Of a DNA stretch of 64,000 nucleotides, positions 17,225 through 26,109 are shown in pieces. The notes under the pieces are model-generated. The model had not been told where the DNA came from and did no database searches. It saw only the letters and a list, made by a program, of their open reading frames with translations. A program made the translations under genes and the position numbers. Source of the DNA: Enterococcus pseudoavium NBRC 100491 (lineage in GTDB: Bacteria; Bacillota; Bacilli; Lactobacillales; Enterococcaceae); contig NZ_BCQF01000005.1 in the NCBI RefSeq assembly GCF_001544295.1, forward strand, positions 57,533 to 121,532, read 5' to 3'. The number at the start of each line of letters is the position of its first letter. Position 1 is the stretch's first letter.

Positions 17225-17452
17225 TTGAATCAAATCGTAAATTTCCATCGCAACGATGTCAATGTTATCAAATTGATACGATTGTTTGCTGTCACTTTCT
17301 GTCAGCTCAAACGTTTCAGTTGTATTATCATAAGTTACAGTACATTTTTCGACGCCTTCTTTTTCAAAACGACGCAATTGTACTTCATTATCCGTTGATT
17401 CAGTCATTGCTTCCAAGCGTTTAATAATGGCAACCAATTGTGAATGTTTCAT
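17222..17452 (-). CDS. ykuJ: YkuJ family protein (DUF1797)
   Basis: A 76-residue protein: SQLVAIIKRLEAM at the start and TFELTESDSKQSYQFDNIDI then VAMEIYDLIQ at the end match the small YkuJ/DUF1797 family of Bacilli. No function is established. It forms a monocistronic unit with its own terminator. A GGGGGCCCC block lies in its leader just before the ATG. Confidence 0.8.
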   Translation of the reverse strand: MKHSQLVAIIKRLEAMTESTDNEVQLRRFEKEGVEKCTVTYDNTTETFELTESDSKQSYQFDNIDIVAMEIYDLIQ

Positions 17453-17562
17453 CTAGGGGCCCCCCTTCTTCTCAATTCTGTCTTATTGTATCAAATCCCA
17501 CCGTATCTTGCATTGATTTTCATCAATTAATTTATGATTTTTTTGCTAAATCTAACTTAAGT

Positions 17563-18423
17563 TTATGACCACCAGAGTTTAATCAAGGCTTGTGTCCCAT
17601 CATTTTCATATCCTTTTTCAGCCAAACGCTCATAAAGCTCCGTGGCCAATTGCGTCGCTGGCAGCTCTAATTGCATTTTTTCCGCTTCGTCTAAAGCGAT
17701 TTTCAAATCTTTGATGAAGTGCTTGACGAAGAATCCTGGTGAATAATCGGCCTTTAAAATCCGTGGAGCATAATTGGCCATCGACCAATTTTGGGCCGCA
17801 CCGCCACCTAAAGTTGCTAATACTTTTTCAACATTCAAATTTGCGGCCTTGGCATAGACCAGCATCTCCGTCATCCCCGTCATCGTGCCAGCAATCATGA
17901 TTTGATTGGCCATTTTCGTGTGTTGCCCTGCACCGGCAGACCCTTGAAGTGAATAGCTTTTACCCATGATTTCAAAAAGCGGAACGATTTGATCATAAAT
18001 GGCCTGATCACCACCGACCATGATGGTCAATGTCGCATTCTGAGCGCCTAAATCACCGCCGGAAACGGGGGCATCTAACGCAGCGGCTCCGTTTTCTTTG
18101 GCAGTTTGATAGATTTTTTGCGCTAAAGTTGGTGTAGAAGTCGTTAGATCGACCAATGTTTTCCCAGTAACAGCTGTTGTAAAAATCCCATTTGTTCCGT
18201 AGTAAATTTCTTCCACATCACTTGGATAGCCGACCATTGAAAAAATGACTGTGCTAGCATTGGCTACCGCTGCAGGCGTCGCTTGCCAAACGGCCCCTGC
18301 AGTGATCAGTTCAGCTGTCTTGCTCTTTGTTCGATTATAGACAGCCACTTCATGTCCCGCTGCCAAAAAGTGTTTCACAATTGACTTGCCCATAACACCT
18401 GTTCCAATAAAACCTATTTTCAT
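17563..18423 (-). CDS. NAD(P)-dependent beta-hydroxyacid dehydrogenase (HIBADH family)
   Basis: Oxidoreductase of 286 residues. It has the N-terminal dinucleotide loop IGFIGTGVMGKSIVKHFL, the substrate-binding block LDAPVSGGDLGAQNATL and the catalytic lysine region GQHTKMANQIM. The family covers 3-hydroxyisobutyrate, tartronate semialdehyde and glyoxylate reductases; which one cannot be chosen here. The ATG at 18423 follows GGGAGGTTAACGTC. It is preceded by the bgsAB genes and may be cotranscribed with them. Confidence 0.88.
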   Translation of the reverse strand: MKIGFIGTGVMGKSIVKHFLAAGHEVAVYNRTKSKTAELITAGAVWQATPAAVANASTVIFSMVGYPSDVEEIYYGTNGIFTTAVTGKTLVDLTTSTPTLAQKIYQTAKENGAAALDAPVSGGDLGAQNATLTIMVGGDQAIYDQIVPLFEIMGKSYSLQGSAGAGQHTKMANQIMIAGTMTGMTEMLVYAKAANLNVEKVLATLGGGAAQNWSMANYAPRILKADYSPGFFVKHFIKDLKIALDEAEKMQLELPATQLATELYERLAEKGYENDGTQALIKLWWS

Positions 18424-18485
18424 GACGTTAACCTCCCAAATAAAATAATCCATCTCTAGTATACAGGAAGAGATGGATTTCAGCT

Positions 18486-19724
18486 TTATTTATCTTCGCC
18501 ATTTCTAAGCGAGTGAATTCGAATCCGCATTTTTTGAACCGTTCGGACCGTAGAACGAACTTCTTGATGACTCTCTTCGTAATACACCAGCATTTCTTGA
18601 TAAAATTTGAAAACTTCACTCCCAAAGCGTTCCGCTGAGATCTCAACTAATTTATTTTGCAAAACCGTTGGATCTATCGGAACTTGTTGTTGAGCGTAAC
18701 GAACAAAGCTATCACTAAAATCATCATCCGATTCAAACGTAATACCTAAAGATTTATCATTCAACAACTGCTCCAAGTAGTCATTGCCTTCTACCACACA
18801 TTGAGTCCCCGAAGCGAGCGCTTCAGCATAGGTTAATCCTTGGGTCTCCGAGGTGGACGCACTGACAAAATAGTCAGCAGCATGATAATAACAGGCCACT
18901 TCTTCGTGTGCTACTTCACCGGTAAAGCGAACATATTCCTCAATCCCTAATTCCCGAACTAAGGTTTCCAGCTCTTCCCGATAAGGCCCCTTACCGACAA
19001 TCACTAAACGTGCATTGGGATAACTCATTAAAACCTCTGGAAACTGCCGAATAATGGCCTGAATATTTTTTTCATAAGAAAGACGGCTCAAAGAAAGTAG
19101 CATTAGCTCGCTTTTTTGAATCCCTAACTTCCCTCGTAAGGCCTCTGTATCTACTTCTGTGATATCTGGACGAATGTAGCGTTCAACCTCGATGCCTGTT
19201 GGAATAATCCGCATTGGAATCTCTACTTCATAACGCTCCAATGTATCTACGACCCGTTTACTAGGACAAATGACACCCGTCGAATGATTAACAAACATTT
19301 TGATGAAACTTTTGACATGAGCCGGTCTGACGACTTTTCCATTCGCGATATAATGGAGATAATCTTCATACATCGTGTGATACGTATGAATTACTGGAAT
19401 CCGCAGACGATTGGCGACCATTTTCCCTAAAAAACCGGCTCCAAATTCAGTATGTGTATGAATAATTTCTAATTCTAATTCTTTAGCAATTTGATAGGCA
19501 AACCAAAGCCCTCGTACCACGATTCGCCGATCCTTAAAAGAGATAAACGGCACACTTGGCATACGAACGATATCTTTTTCCAGCTCATCAGCATCGGGAT
19601 CGGTTGTCGTAAAAATATAAACCTCATGGCCCTGTTTCTCAAGCTGTTCTTTTAGTGTTCTAATTGAAGTCGCTACCCCACTGACTTGGGGAAAATACGT
19701 ATCTGTAAAAAAACCAATCCGCAC
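18486..19724 (-). CDS. bgsB: 1,2-diacylglycerol 3-glucosyltransferase (BgsB-like, GT4)
   Basis: Family 4 glycosyltransferase of about 412 residues: VRIGFFTDTYFPQVSGVATSI, HTHTEFGAGFLG, and the C-terminal nucleotide-sugar motif FVSASTSETQGLTYAEALASG with the EX7E acidic pair. Its pairing with the next gene and the location between fab genes and ptsHI match E. faecalis bgsB/bgsA, which make mono- and diglucosyl-diacylglycerol, the lipoteichoic-acid anchor. The start is probably GTG 19724, seven bases after GGAGG; the ATG at 19730 is too close to the ribosome site. Confidence 0.87.
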   Translation of the reverse strand: MRIGFFTDTYFPQVSGVATSIRTLKEQLEKQGHEVYIFTTTDPDADELEKDIVRMPSVPFISFKDRRIVVRGLWFAYQIAKELELEIIHTHTEFGAGFLGKMVANRLRIPVIHTYHTMYEDYLHYIANGKVVRPAHVKSFIKMFVNHSTGVICPSKRVVDTLERYEVEIPMRIIPTGIEVERYIRPDITEVDTEALRGKLGIQKSELMLLSLSRLSYEKNIQAIIRQFPEVLMSYPNARLVIVGKGPYREELETLVRELGIEEYVRFTGEVAHEEVACYYHAADYFVSASTSETQGLTYAEALASGTQCVVEGNDYLEQLLNDKSLGITFESDDDFSDSFVRYAQQQVPIDPTVLQNKLVEISAERFGSEVFKFYQEMLVYYEESHQEVRSTVRTVQKMRIRIHSLRNGEDK

Positions 19725-19739
19725 GACCATACCTCCAAA

Positions 19740-20783
19740 CTATTGCGTGACTTTTTTGTAGATTTGATGATCATAAGGCTGATCTAAGACTGCTTGATAA
19801 ACCGTCTTTAATTCTTCACCAATCTGATTAATACTCTTCTCTTGAGCTGTTTTAAAACCGGCCAAAGCCAAATTGGGTAAACGACGATTCACTAATTGCT
19901 GAATCAGCAGCTCAAATTCCTGATTATTTTTTCCCATATAACAATTTTCACGGTCCCGCAGCCAACCTTCATAGACAGGGATATCCCGCAACAAAACTTG
20001 CTGCTGGCTAGCTAATGCCTCTAACACAACGATTCCTTCTGTCTCTTCATAGGAAGGAAAAAAGAATAAATCTGCGCCTGAATAAGCCCCTTCAATCAAA
20101 TCGCCGTTGATATAACCAGGAAAAATGACATTTTCAGGATGATCTCTTTTTACTACGCGCCGAATATTTAGTGGAACTGACACTAACGGTACATCACCAA
20201 ACCAAATAAAAGTATATTCCGGCATTTTTTTGGCAACCTCAACAAAATCAAGAATGCCTTTACGCTCAAAAAAGAGACCGACACAGATAACGACTTTCTG
20301 GTTCTCCGCTAACTTAAAATGCTTGCGAAAGGCCGCTTCCTTGCGTTCATCTGGATAATAGCGTTTTAAATCGATGCCATTTGAAATCGCTGCGATTGGC
20401 TGTTGCAAACCATAATTACGCAATAATTTTTTTGAATAAGGTGTCGGAGTAATTAAATGATCAGCTTGCTGATAAAGACTCACTAACCATTTTTTTACTA
20501 AAGGCGCTAGTTGATTTGAACCAACAAATGAGTTGCGAAAATCCTCTTCTGTCGAATGGGCGTGATAAATCACTTTTTTCCCCATTTTTTTGGCCTTTCT
20601 GACTAAATGGAGACTCTTAGGTCCATAGGTATTCACATGCAATAAATCATAATCCGTTGACTTGGGATCAAGCGTGTACTCGATTCCAGCCGCCGCTAAT
20701 GCCCTTTTTTGATGACCTAAAGCGCGCCCAATCCCTGACTTTCCGATAATGTTCTGCCCTTCAAAGTACAGTAATACTTTCAT
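19740..20783 (-). CDS. bgsA: Diglucosyl-diacylglycerol synthase (BgsA-like, GT4)
   Basis: GT4 transferase of 347 residues: MKVLLYFEGQNIIGKSGIGR at the start, HVNTYGPKSLHLVRKAK, VIYHAHSTEEDF, and the donor-binding FFPSYEETEGIVVLEALASQ. In E. faecalis BgsA adds the second glucose to monoglucosyl-diacylglycerol. It is the first gene of the pair and has its own -10 upstream. The ATG at 20783 follows AAGGAGGCTAGTT; the longer reading to 20840 passes through the promoter and is rejected. Confidence 0.87.
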   Translation of the reverse strand: MKVLLYFEGQNIIGKSGIGRALGHQKRALAAAGIEYTLDPKSTDYDLLHVNTYGPKSLHLVRKAKKMGKKVIYHAHSTEEDFRNSFVGSNQLAPLVKKWLVSLYQQADHLITPTPYSKKLLRNYGLQQPIAAISNGIDLKRYYPDERKEAAFRKHFKLAENQKVVICVGLFFERKGILDFVEVAKKMPEYTFIWFGDVPLVSVPLNIRRVVKRDHPENVIFPGYINGDLIEGAYSGADLFFFPSYEETEGIVVLEALASQQQVLLRDIPVYEGWLRDRENCYMGKNNQEFELLIQQLVNRRLPNLALAGFKTAQEKSINQIGEELKTVYQAVLDQPYDHQIYKKVTQ

Positions 20784-20808
20784 AACTAGCCTCCTTGAAA
20801 ACAAAGTA

Positions 20809-20814
20809 ATTATA
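20809..20814 (-). promoter_or_regulatory. Extended -10 promoter for bgsAB
   Basis: Minus strand TGATATAAT, a TGn-extended -10 about 25 bases before the bgsA start. A TTGAGA hexamer lies 20 bases further upstream, too far for a standard spacer. Confidence 0.55.
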
Positions 20815-20941
20815 TCATAAGCCTTTGTGCTTTTTCTCAACCCCAGGACTGATTTTATCGAATTTCCAGAAATGTATTCGCTTCATCCGATTTTCCCCAT
20901 AAAAAAATAATTTTTAGCTACAATAATTGTAGCTAACTCGC

Positions 20942-20973
20942 AAAAAAACCGTTGCCCTTTCAGACAACGGTTT
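20942..20973 (-). terminator. Terminator of ptsHI
   Basis: Minus strand AAACCGTTG and CAACGGTTT arms around a ten-base loop, followed by seven T. It separates ptsI from bgsA. Confidence 0.9.
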
Positions 20974-20984
20974 GGTGTTGAAAA

Positions 20985-22712
20985 CTATTTTACGTATTCT
21001 TCAACTAACGCTTGAACTTCTTCCATTGTATCGCATTCTTTCAACGCTTTTTCAGCCAATTCAGCCATCTTAGTCGTTGTCAGACGTTTCATCAAGCTAC
21101 GAGTTCTAAGAACAGATGTCGCACTCATAGAGAACTCATCTAAGCCCATACCCATTAACAATGGAACAGCCGTTTGATCGCCGGCCATTTCGCCACACAT
21201 ACCAGCCCATTTACCTTCAGCGTGTGCTGCATCAATCACGTTTTTAATCAAACGTAAAATTGATGGGTTATAAGGTTGATACAAGTATGAAACACGTTCG
21301 TTCATCCGGTCAGCTGCCATCGTATATTGAATCAAGTCATTTGTTCCGATACTGAAGAAGTCAACTTCCTTAGCAAACTTGTCAGCCAATACAGCTGCAG
21401 CAGGGATTTCAATCATGATTCCGACTTGGATCGTGTCAGAAACCTTCACGCCTTCTTTAACAAGTTTTTCTTTTTCTTCGTTGAATAATTTCTTCGCTGC
21501 ACGGAATTCTTTTAATGTTGCTACCATTGGGAACATGATGCGTAAGTTACCGTAAACAGACGCACGTAATAGGGCGCGTAATTGCGTCCGGAACATATCA
21601 TCGCCTAGTTCGGATAAACTGATTCGCAATGCACGATAGCCCAAGAATGGATTCATTTCGTCAGGTAACGTTAAGTAAGGTAATTCTTTGTCTCCACCGA
21701 TATCCATTGTACGAACAACGACTGGTTTGTCACCCATGCCTTCTAAAACGGCTTTGTAAGCTTCAAATTGATCGTCTTCTGTTGGAAAATCTGAAGAATC
21801 CATGTATAAGAATTCCGTACGATATAAACCGATTCCTTCAGCGCCATTGTTGTGAACACCTTCAAGATCTTTTGGTGTACCAATGTTGGCTGCTAATTCA
21901 AAATGCTTGCCATCAGCAGTGACTGTTTCAGCATCTTTCAGTTTTTCCCATTCTGCTTTTTGCGTTGCATATGCTTCGCCGGCTTTTTTGTATTCAGCCG
22001 CTTGTTCGTCAGTTGGGTTGACGATTGTTTCACCGATGATTCCGTTAACGGCTAAGACATCGCCTTCTTTAACTTTAGCAGTGATTTCTTTCGTCCCAAC
22101 GATTGCAGGGATTTCTAATGAACGAGCCATGATCGCTGAGTGAGACGTACGTCCGCCGATGTCAGTAACAAAGGCTTTAACAAAGTTTTTATCTAATTGT
22201 GCAGTATCACTTGGCGTTAAGTCATGAGCTACTACGATAACTTCTTCGTCAATCATTGATGGATCTGGTAATGAAACTCCTAGTAAATGAGCCATGATCC
22301 GTTTCGTAACGTCACGAATATCTGCTGCACGTTCTTGCATATAAGCGTTGTCATCCATCGCCTCGAACATGCCAATATACATATCAGTTACTTCTTTAAG
22401 TGAACTTTCAGCGTTCACTTTATTATCTTGTATATGTTGTTTAATTTGACCAATCATTTCTGGATCTGAAAGAACCATCAAATGAGCATCAAAAACTTGC
22501 GCTTCTTCTTCACCTAAGCTTTTTGCTGCTTTATCCCGAATTTTTTCTAATTCAGCAGAAGAAGCTGCCAAAGCGTCGTCTAAACGCTTTTCTTCGGCAG
22601 CAGTGTCTTCTACATTATTTTGTTTGAAAGATAAATCCGGTTGTACTAGCAGATAAGCTTTCGCAACGGCAACTCCGTCACTTGCGGCAATACCTTTTAG
22701 TAATTCAACCAT
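20985..22712 (-). CDS. ptsI: Phosphoenolpyruvate-protein phosphotransferase, PTS enzyme I
   Basis: Enzyme I transfers phosphate from PEP to HPr, feeding all PTS sugar uptake. The 575-residue sequence contains the phospho-histidine swivel [20 protein letters not shown], the PEP-binding [12 protein letters not shown], and the C-terminal [19 protein letters not shown] and MCGEMAGD blocks. It overlaps ptsH by one base (TAATG), the conserved arrangement. A terminator follows directly. Confidence 0.97.
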   Translation of the reverse strand: MVELLKGIAASDGVAVAKAYLLVQPDLSFKQNNVEDTAAEEKRLDDALAASSAELEKIRDKAAKSLGEEEAQVFDAHLMVLSDPEMIGQIKQHIQDNKVNAESSLKEVTDMYIGMFEAMDDNAYMQERAADIRDVTKRIMAHLLGVSLPDPSMIDEEVIVVAHDLTPSDTAQLDKNFVKAFVTDIGGRTSHSAIMARSLEIPAIVGTKEITAKVKEGDVLAVNGIIGETIVNPTDEQAAEYKKAGEAYATQKAEWEKLKDAETVTADGKHFELAANIGTPKDLEGVHNNGAEGIGLYRTEFLYMDSSDFPTEDDQFEAYKAVLEGMGDKPVVVRTMDIGGDKELPYLTLPDEMNPFLGYRALRISLSELGDDMFRTQLRALLRASVYGNLRIMFPMVATLKEFRAAKKLFNEEKEKLVKEGVKVSDTIQVGIMIEIPAAAVLADKFAKEVDFFSIGTNDLIQYTMAADRMNERVSYLYQPYNPSILRLIKNVIDAAHAEGKWAGMCGEMAGDQTAVPLLMGMGLDEFSMSATSVLRTRSLMKRLTTTKMAELAEKALKECDTMEEVQALVEEYVK

Positions 22713-22978
22713 TATTCAGATAATCCTTCCTTTTTCATTGTTTCTTCGATAGCTTCCATTGCTTCTTTTTCGTCAGCACCTTCAGCAGAGATAACAACGT
22801 CAGAACCTTGGCCAACACCTAGAGACATTACGCCCATGATTGATTTAAGGTTAACTGATTTTCCTTTATACTCTAAGTTAATATCAGAGTTAAATTTGCT
22901 TGCAGCTTGCACTAATAAAGTTGCGGGACGTGCATGAATCCCTGTTTCTGCTACTACGTGAAAATCTTTTTTTTCCAT
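22712..22978 (-). CDS. ptsH: Phosphocarrier protein HPr
   Basis: HPr, 88 residues. It has the PEP-dependent phosphorylation site His15 in TGIHARPAT and the regulatory HPr-kinase site Ser46 in [12 protein letters not shown]-Ser-HPr is the corepressor of CcpA in Firmicutes. It is translationally coupled to ptsI. A 90-base leader with a stem-loop precedes it. Confidence 0.97.
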   Translation of the reverse strand: MEKKDFHVVAETGIHARPATLLVQAASKFNSDINLEYKGKSVNLKSIMGVMSLGVGQGSDVVISAEGADEKEAMEAIEETMKKEGLSE

Positions 22979-23023
22979 ATTGACCGTTCTCCTTTATAAA
23001 AAAAAGTGTTTTTTTATGTTAGG

Positions 23024-23056
23024 GCTTTAATGATAACATCCATCATTTTGGGCCCT
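23024..23056 (-). promoter_or_regulatory. Stem-loop in the ptsH leader
   Basis: Minus strand GGGCCC..AATGAT-GGATGTT-ATCATT..GCCC folds with an inner six-pair stem and an outer GGGC/GCCC stem split by a small internal loop. It lies about 45 bases upstream of the ptsH ATG, inside the predicted leader. Its role is unknown; mRNA stability is one possibility. Confidence 0.35.
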
Positions 23057-23066
23057 TCATTTCCTT

Positions 23067-23095
23067 AGATTACCATTTTTTTGCAGTGGATACAA
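23067..23095 (-). promoter_or_regulatory. Promoter of ptsHI
   Basis: Minus strand TTGTAT (23090-23095), 17-base spacer, TAATCT (23067-23072). The 23096-23233 interval up to the CIRCE element shows no cre-like site or ORF I can support. Confidence 0.6.
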
Positions 23096-23233
23096 CAATT
23101 TTAATCGATTTATTCTAGTGAAATGTATGCCCTTTCTTAAAATATCCACCTCACCTCGTCAACAGCCCTATTTCTTCTGTTTTCATAATTTTTACATAAC
23201 AATCCTAAGATGGAAAAAGCATTTTTAACTACT

Positions 23234-23260
23234 TTAGCACTCGGATAGATAGAATGCTAA
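23234..23260 (+). promoter_or_regulatory. CIRCE element (HrcA operator) upstream of clpE
   Basis: TTAGCACTC-N9-GAATGCTAA. This differs from the CIRCE consensus (TTAGCACTC-N9-GAGTGCTAA) at one base. It sits 17 bases before the clpE -35, in the gap between divergent ptsH and clpE. HrcA would be the repressor. Confidence 0.85.
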
Positions 23261-23277
23261 TTTTCGAGACAAACTGT

Positions 23278-23305
23278 TTGCTTTTCTCCTGAAACTCGCT
23301 ATAAT
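23278..23305 (+). promoter_or_regulatory. Promoter of clpE
   Basis: TTGCTT (23278-23283), 16-base spacer, TATAAT (23300-23305). The predicted start lies inside the CtsR box and gives a leader of about 100 bases. Confidence 0.75.
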
Positions 23306-23313
23306 ATTCTTAT

Positions 23314-23330
23314 GGTCAGTGATAGTCAAA
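23314..23330 (+). promoter_or_regulatory. CtsR operator of clpE
   Basis: Heptad direct repeat GGTCAGT-GAT-AGTCAAA, matching the CtsR box RGTCAAA-NAN-RGTCAAA with two mismatches in the first heptad. It lies at +1 to +20 relative to the predicted start, a blocking position. A converging TTGACC follows at 23334-23339. Confidence 0.78.
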
Positions 23331-23414
23331 TAATTGACCAGCGTATCTTTTTACGAGATTCGCCTACTCGATGTACAATGGAAGAAACAATCAACTATTG
23401 AAAGGGTGAAAAAA

Positions 23415-25634
23415 ATGCTTTGCCAAAATTGCCATGAAAATGAAGCAACGATTCATTTATATGCAAATGTTAACGGGCAACGAAAGCAATTAGATTATTG
23501 CCAAAGTTGCTATCAAAAATTGAAAAATCAAGCTGGAGGTGCTCCCCAAATGGCAGGAAATGATCCTTTTGGTTTTGGAAGTTTAGATGATTTGTTCCGC
23601 TCAATGTCACAACAAATGCAACAAAGACAAGGCGCTGCAGATCAAACCCCACCAACTCAATTCGGTGGCGGAAATGGTATGAATAATCAACCACCCCGTG
23701 GAAACGGCGGCGGTCTATTGGATGAATATGGCATCAATATCACAGGATTAGCTCGGGAAGGAAATATCGATCCAGTCGTCGGTCGAGATGATGAGATCCA
23801 ACGGGTCATCGAGATTTTGAATCGCCGTACAAAAAACAATCCTGTTTTAATTGGCGAACCTGGTGTTGGTAAAACAGCCGTTGTAGAAGGATTAGCACAA
23901 AAAATTGTTGACGGCGATGTGCCACAAAAATTAATGGATAAGGAAGTTATTCGTCTAGATGTTGCCTCACTCGTTCAAGGGACCGGTATTCGTGGGCAAT
24001 TTGAAGAACGGATGCAAAAATTAATCGATGAGATTCGACAAGCCGAGAATATCATTCTTTTCATTGATGAAGTCCATGAAATCGTCGGTGCGGGTGCTGC
24101 CGGCGACGGCAACATGGATGCGGGCAATATCTTAAAACCTGCTTTAGCTCGTGGTGAACTGCAAATGGTCGGCGCAACAACCCTTAATGAATATCGCATC
24201 ATTGAAAAAGATGCCGCTCTAGAACGCCGGATGCAACCAGTTCGTGTGGAAGAACCTTCAGTTCAAGAAACGATTGAAATTTTGAAAGGTTTACAACCTC
24301 GCTACGAAGATTATCATCACGTGAAATATACGGATGAAGCAATCAAAGCGGCAGCCGAACTTTCAAATCGCTACATTCAAGATCGCTTCCTACCAGACAA
24401 AGCGATCGACTTATTAGATGAAACAGGTTCTAAGAAAAACTTGACAATCCAAATCGTTGATCCAAAAACGATCGACAAAAAATTAGCGGAAGCTGAACAG
24501 CAAAAATCTCAAGCTTCTCAAGAAGAAGATTTTGAAAAAGCAGCTTACTATCGCGATCAAATCAATAAATTACAAAAAATGAAAGACCGTCAATTAACCG
24601 ACGAAGAAACTCCCGTTATCACTGAAAAAGATATGGAAAAAATCGTAGAAAAACGGACGGGCATTCCAGTCGGTGAGTTGAAAGAAAAAGAACAAACACA
24701 ACTGAAAAACCTGGCTGTCGATCTTAAAAAACACGTGATTGGACAAGATGAAGCTGTGGATAAAGTGGCCAAGGCGATTCGCCGAAACCGCGTCGGTTTA
24801 AACAAGAAAAACCGTCCGATCGGTTCATTCCTATTTGTTGGACCAACCGGTGTTGGTAAAACAGAATTGGCTCGTCAATTAGCAGAAGAACTATTCGGTT
24901 CAAGTGAATCAATGATTCGTTTTGATATGAGTGAGTACATGGAAAAACATAGTGTTTCCAAATTAATTGGTTCTCCTCCAGGTTATGTTGGCTATGAAGA
25001 AGCCGGACAATTGACGGAACAAGTTCGTCGTCATCCATATAGCCTGATCTTATTAGATGAAATTGAAAAGGCTCATCCGGATGTCTTACACATGTTCTTA
25101 CAAATTCTGGATGATGGACGTTTGACGGATTCACAAGGACGAACAGTCAGCTTCAAAGATACGATAATTATTATGACTAGCAATGCCGGAACCGGTAAAA
25201 TCGAAGCCAACGTTGGTTTTGGTGCAGCTAGAGACGGCGTGACTCGTTCAGTCTTGGGACAATTGAAAGACTTCTTTGCCCCTGAGTTCTTAAACCGTTT
25301 TGACGGAATCATCGAGTTCAGCCCATTATCAAAAGAAAACTTGATGAGTATTGTTTCTCTGATGTTGAATGACGTCAACGAAATGCTGGCAGCGCAAAAA
25401 CTGCACATCGAAGTACCTGACAACGTCAAAGAAAAATTGGTTGATTTAGGTTATGATCCTGCCATGGGTGCTCGCCCACTTCGTCGGACGATCCAAGAAA
25501 ATATCGAAGATGGTATTGCTGAGTTCTATTTAGATCATCCAACGATTACTGATCTGAAAGCGAAACTTGATAAAGAAGATCACATCGTTATCACTTCAAA
25601 GCCTGAGCGTTTAGCAAAAGAAGATAAAAAGTAA
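23415..25634 (+). CDS. clpE: ATP-dependent Clp protease ATP-binding subunit ClpE
   Basis: Hsp100 unfoldase of 739 residues that feeds ClpP and acts in heat-shock recovery, including CtsR turnover in related species. Features in order: an N-terminal zinc finger (C3, C6, C29, C32), a Gln/Gly-rich linker, first AAA+ module with GEPGVGKT, a UVR-like coiled segment ([19 protein letters not shown]), second AAA+ module with GPTGVGKT and a C-terminal D2-small domain. The ATG at 23415 follows AAAGGGTGA; the extended reading to 23334 runs into the regulatory region and is rejected. CIRCE and CtsR sites lie upstream. Confidence 0.96.
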   Translation: MLCQNCHENEATIHLYANVNGQRKQLDYCQSCYQKLKNQAGGAPQMAGNDPFGFGSLDDLFRSMSQQMQQRQGAADQTPPTQFGGGNGMNNQPPRGNGGGLLDEYGINITGLAREGNIDPVVGRDDEIQRVIEILNRRTKNNPVLIGEPGVGKTAVVEGLAQKIVDGDVPQKLMDKEVIRLDVASLVQGTGIRGQFEERMQKLIDEIRQAENIILFIDEVHEIVGAGAAGDGNMDAGNILKPALARGELQMVGATTLNEYRIIEKDAALERRMQPVRVEEPSVQETIEILKGLQPRYEDYHHVKYTDEAIKAAAELSNRYIQDRFLPDKAIDLLDETGSKKNLTIQIVDPKTIDKKLAEAEQQKSQASQEEDFEKAAYYRDQINKLQKMKDRQLTDEETPVITEKDMEKIVEKRTGIPVGELKEKEQTQLKNLAVDLKKHVIGQDEAVDKVAKAIRRNRVGLNKKNRPIGSFLFVGPTGVGKTELARQLAEELFGSSESMIRFDMSEYMEKHSVSKLIGSPPGYVGYEEAGQLTEQVRRHPYSLILLDEIEKAHPDVLHMFLQILDDGRLTDSQGRTVSFKDTIIIMTSNAGTGKIEANVGFGAARDGVTRSVLGQLKDFFAPEFLNRFDGIIEFSPLSKENLMSIVSLMLNDVNEMLAAQKLHIEVPDNVKEKLVDLGYDPAMGARPLRRTIQENIEDGIAEFYLDHPTITDLKAKLDKEDHIVITSKPERLAKEDKK

Positions 25635-25640
25635 TTTTCT

Positions 25641-25675
25641 AGGATTCTCGTATTTTTGGCGAGAATCCTTTTTTA
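25641..25675 (+). terminator. Terminator of clpE
   Basis: AGGATTCTCG and CGAGAATCCT arms, nine-base loop, then TTTTTT. Confidence 0.92.
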
Positions 25676-25740
25676 TCACATTTCCAAAAAAAATCTCACT
25701 TAAAAAAAGCAATATTCTTCTTTTTTTCTAATCTTTCTTA

Positions 25741-25746
25741 TATAAT
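25741..25746 (+). promoter_or_regulatory. -10 element for the DUF1827 gene
   Basis: TATAAT 41 bases before the ATG, in a T-rich stretch without a convincing -35 hexamer. Confidence 0.45.
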
Positions 25747-25786
25747 TGTTTTATGAGTAAATGTTTTAGAAAGAAGGTGTTTCGGA

Positions 25787-26086
25787 ATGAAGCTAGTCAA
25801 TGTAACGAATAGTCATTCTAAAATGGTTTATAATCAGCTGGAGCATACTGATGCAAATATGATCAAAGTATATACTATTGGCAATACGACCGTAATTTAT
25901 ACGGATGCCTATAAACACGCTGAGATTGTTTTGAAAAATAGCAAACGAAACATCATGCCCTCAGAAATTGAGTTTGTACATAAATACTTTAAACGCAAAT
26001 TAGATGAAAATGTCTACGATTTCGCCAATATCTCTTATTTAGAATCTCCAGGTCTGATAGAAATGTCCATAACAAAAAATAGTTGA
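25787..26086 (+). CDS. DUF1827 family protein
   Basis: A 99-residue soluble protein, MKLVNVTNSHSKMVYNQLEH to the end, that I recognise as the Lactobacillales DUF1827 family, with moderate certainty. Function is unknown. It has AGAAGGTGT as ribosome site, its own -10 and a shared bidirectional terminator, so it is a monocistronic gene. Confidence 0.75.
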   Translation: MKLVNVTNSHSKMVYNQLEHTDANMIKVYTIGNTTVIYTDAYKHAEIVLKNSKRNIMPSEIEFVHKYFKRKLDENVYDFANISYLESPGLIEMSITKNS

Positions 26087-26109
26087 AGACTATGCTTCAA
26101 CTATTTTTT
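26074..26109. terminator. Bidirectional terminator between convergent genes
   Basis: AAAAAATAGTTGAAG and CTTCAACTATTTTTT arms around a six-base loop. It has T-runs on both strands and serves the DUF1827 gene (plus) and the GT-C-like gene (minus). Confidence 0.93.

Noticed and set aside
24724..25134. 136-residue antisense ORF inside clpE
   Set aside because: It mirrors highly conserved ClpE coding sequence and has no promoter or ribosome site.
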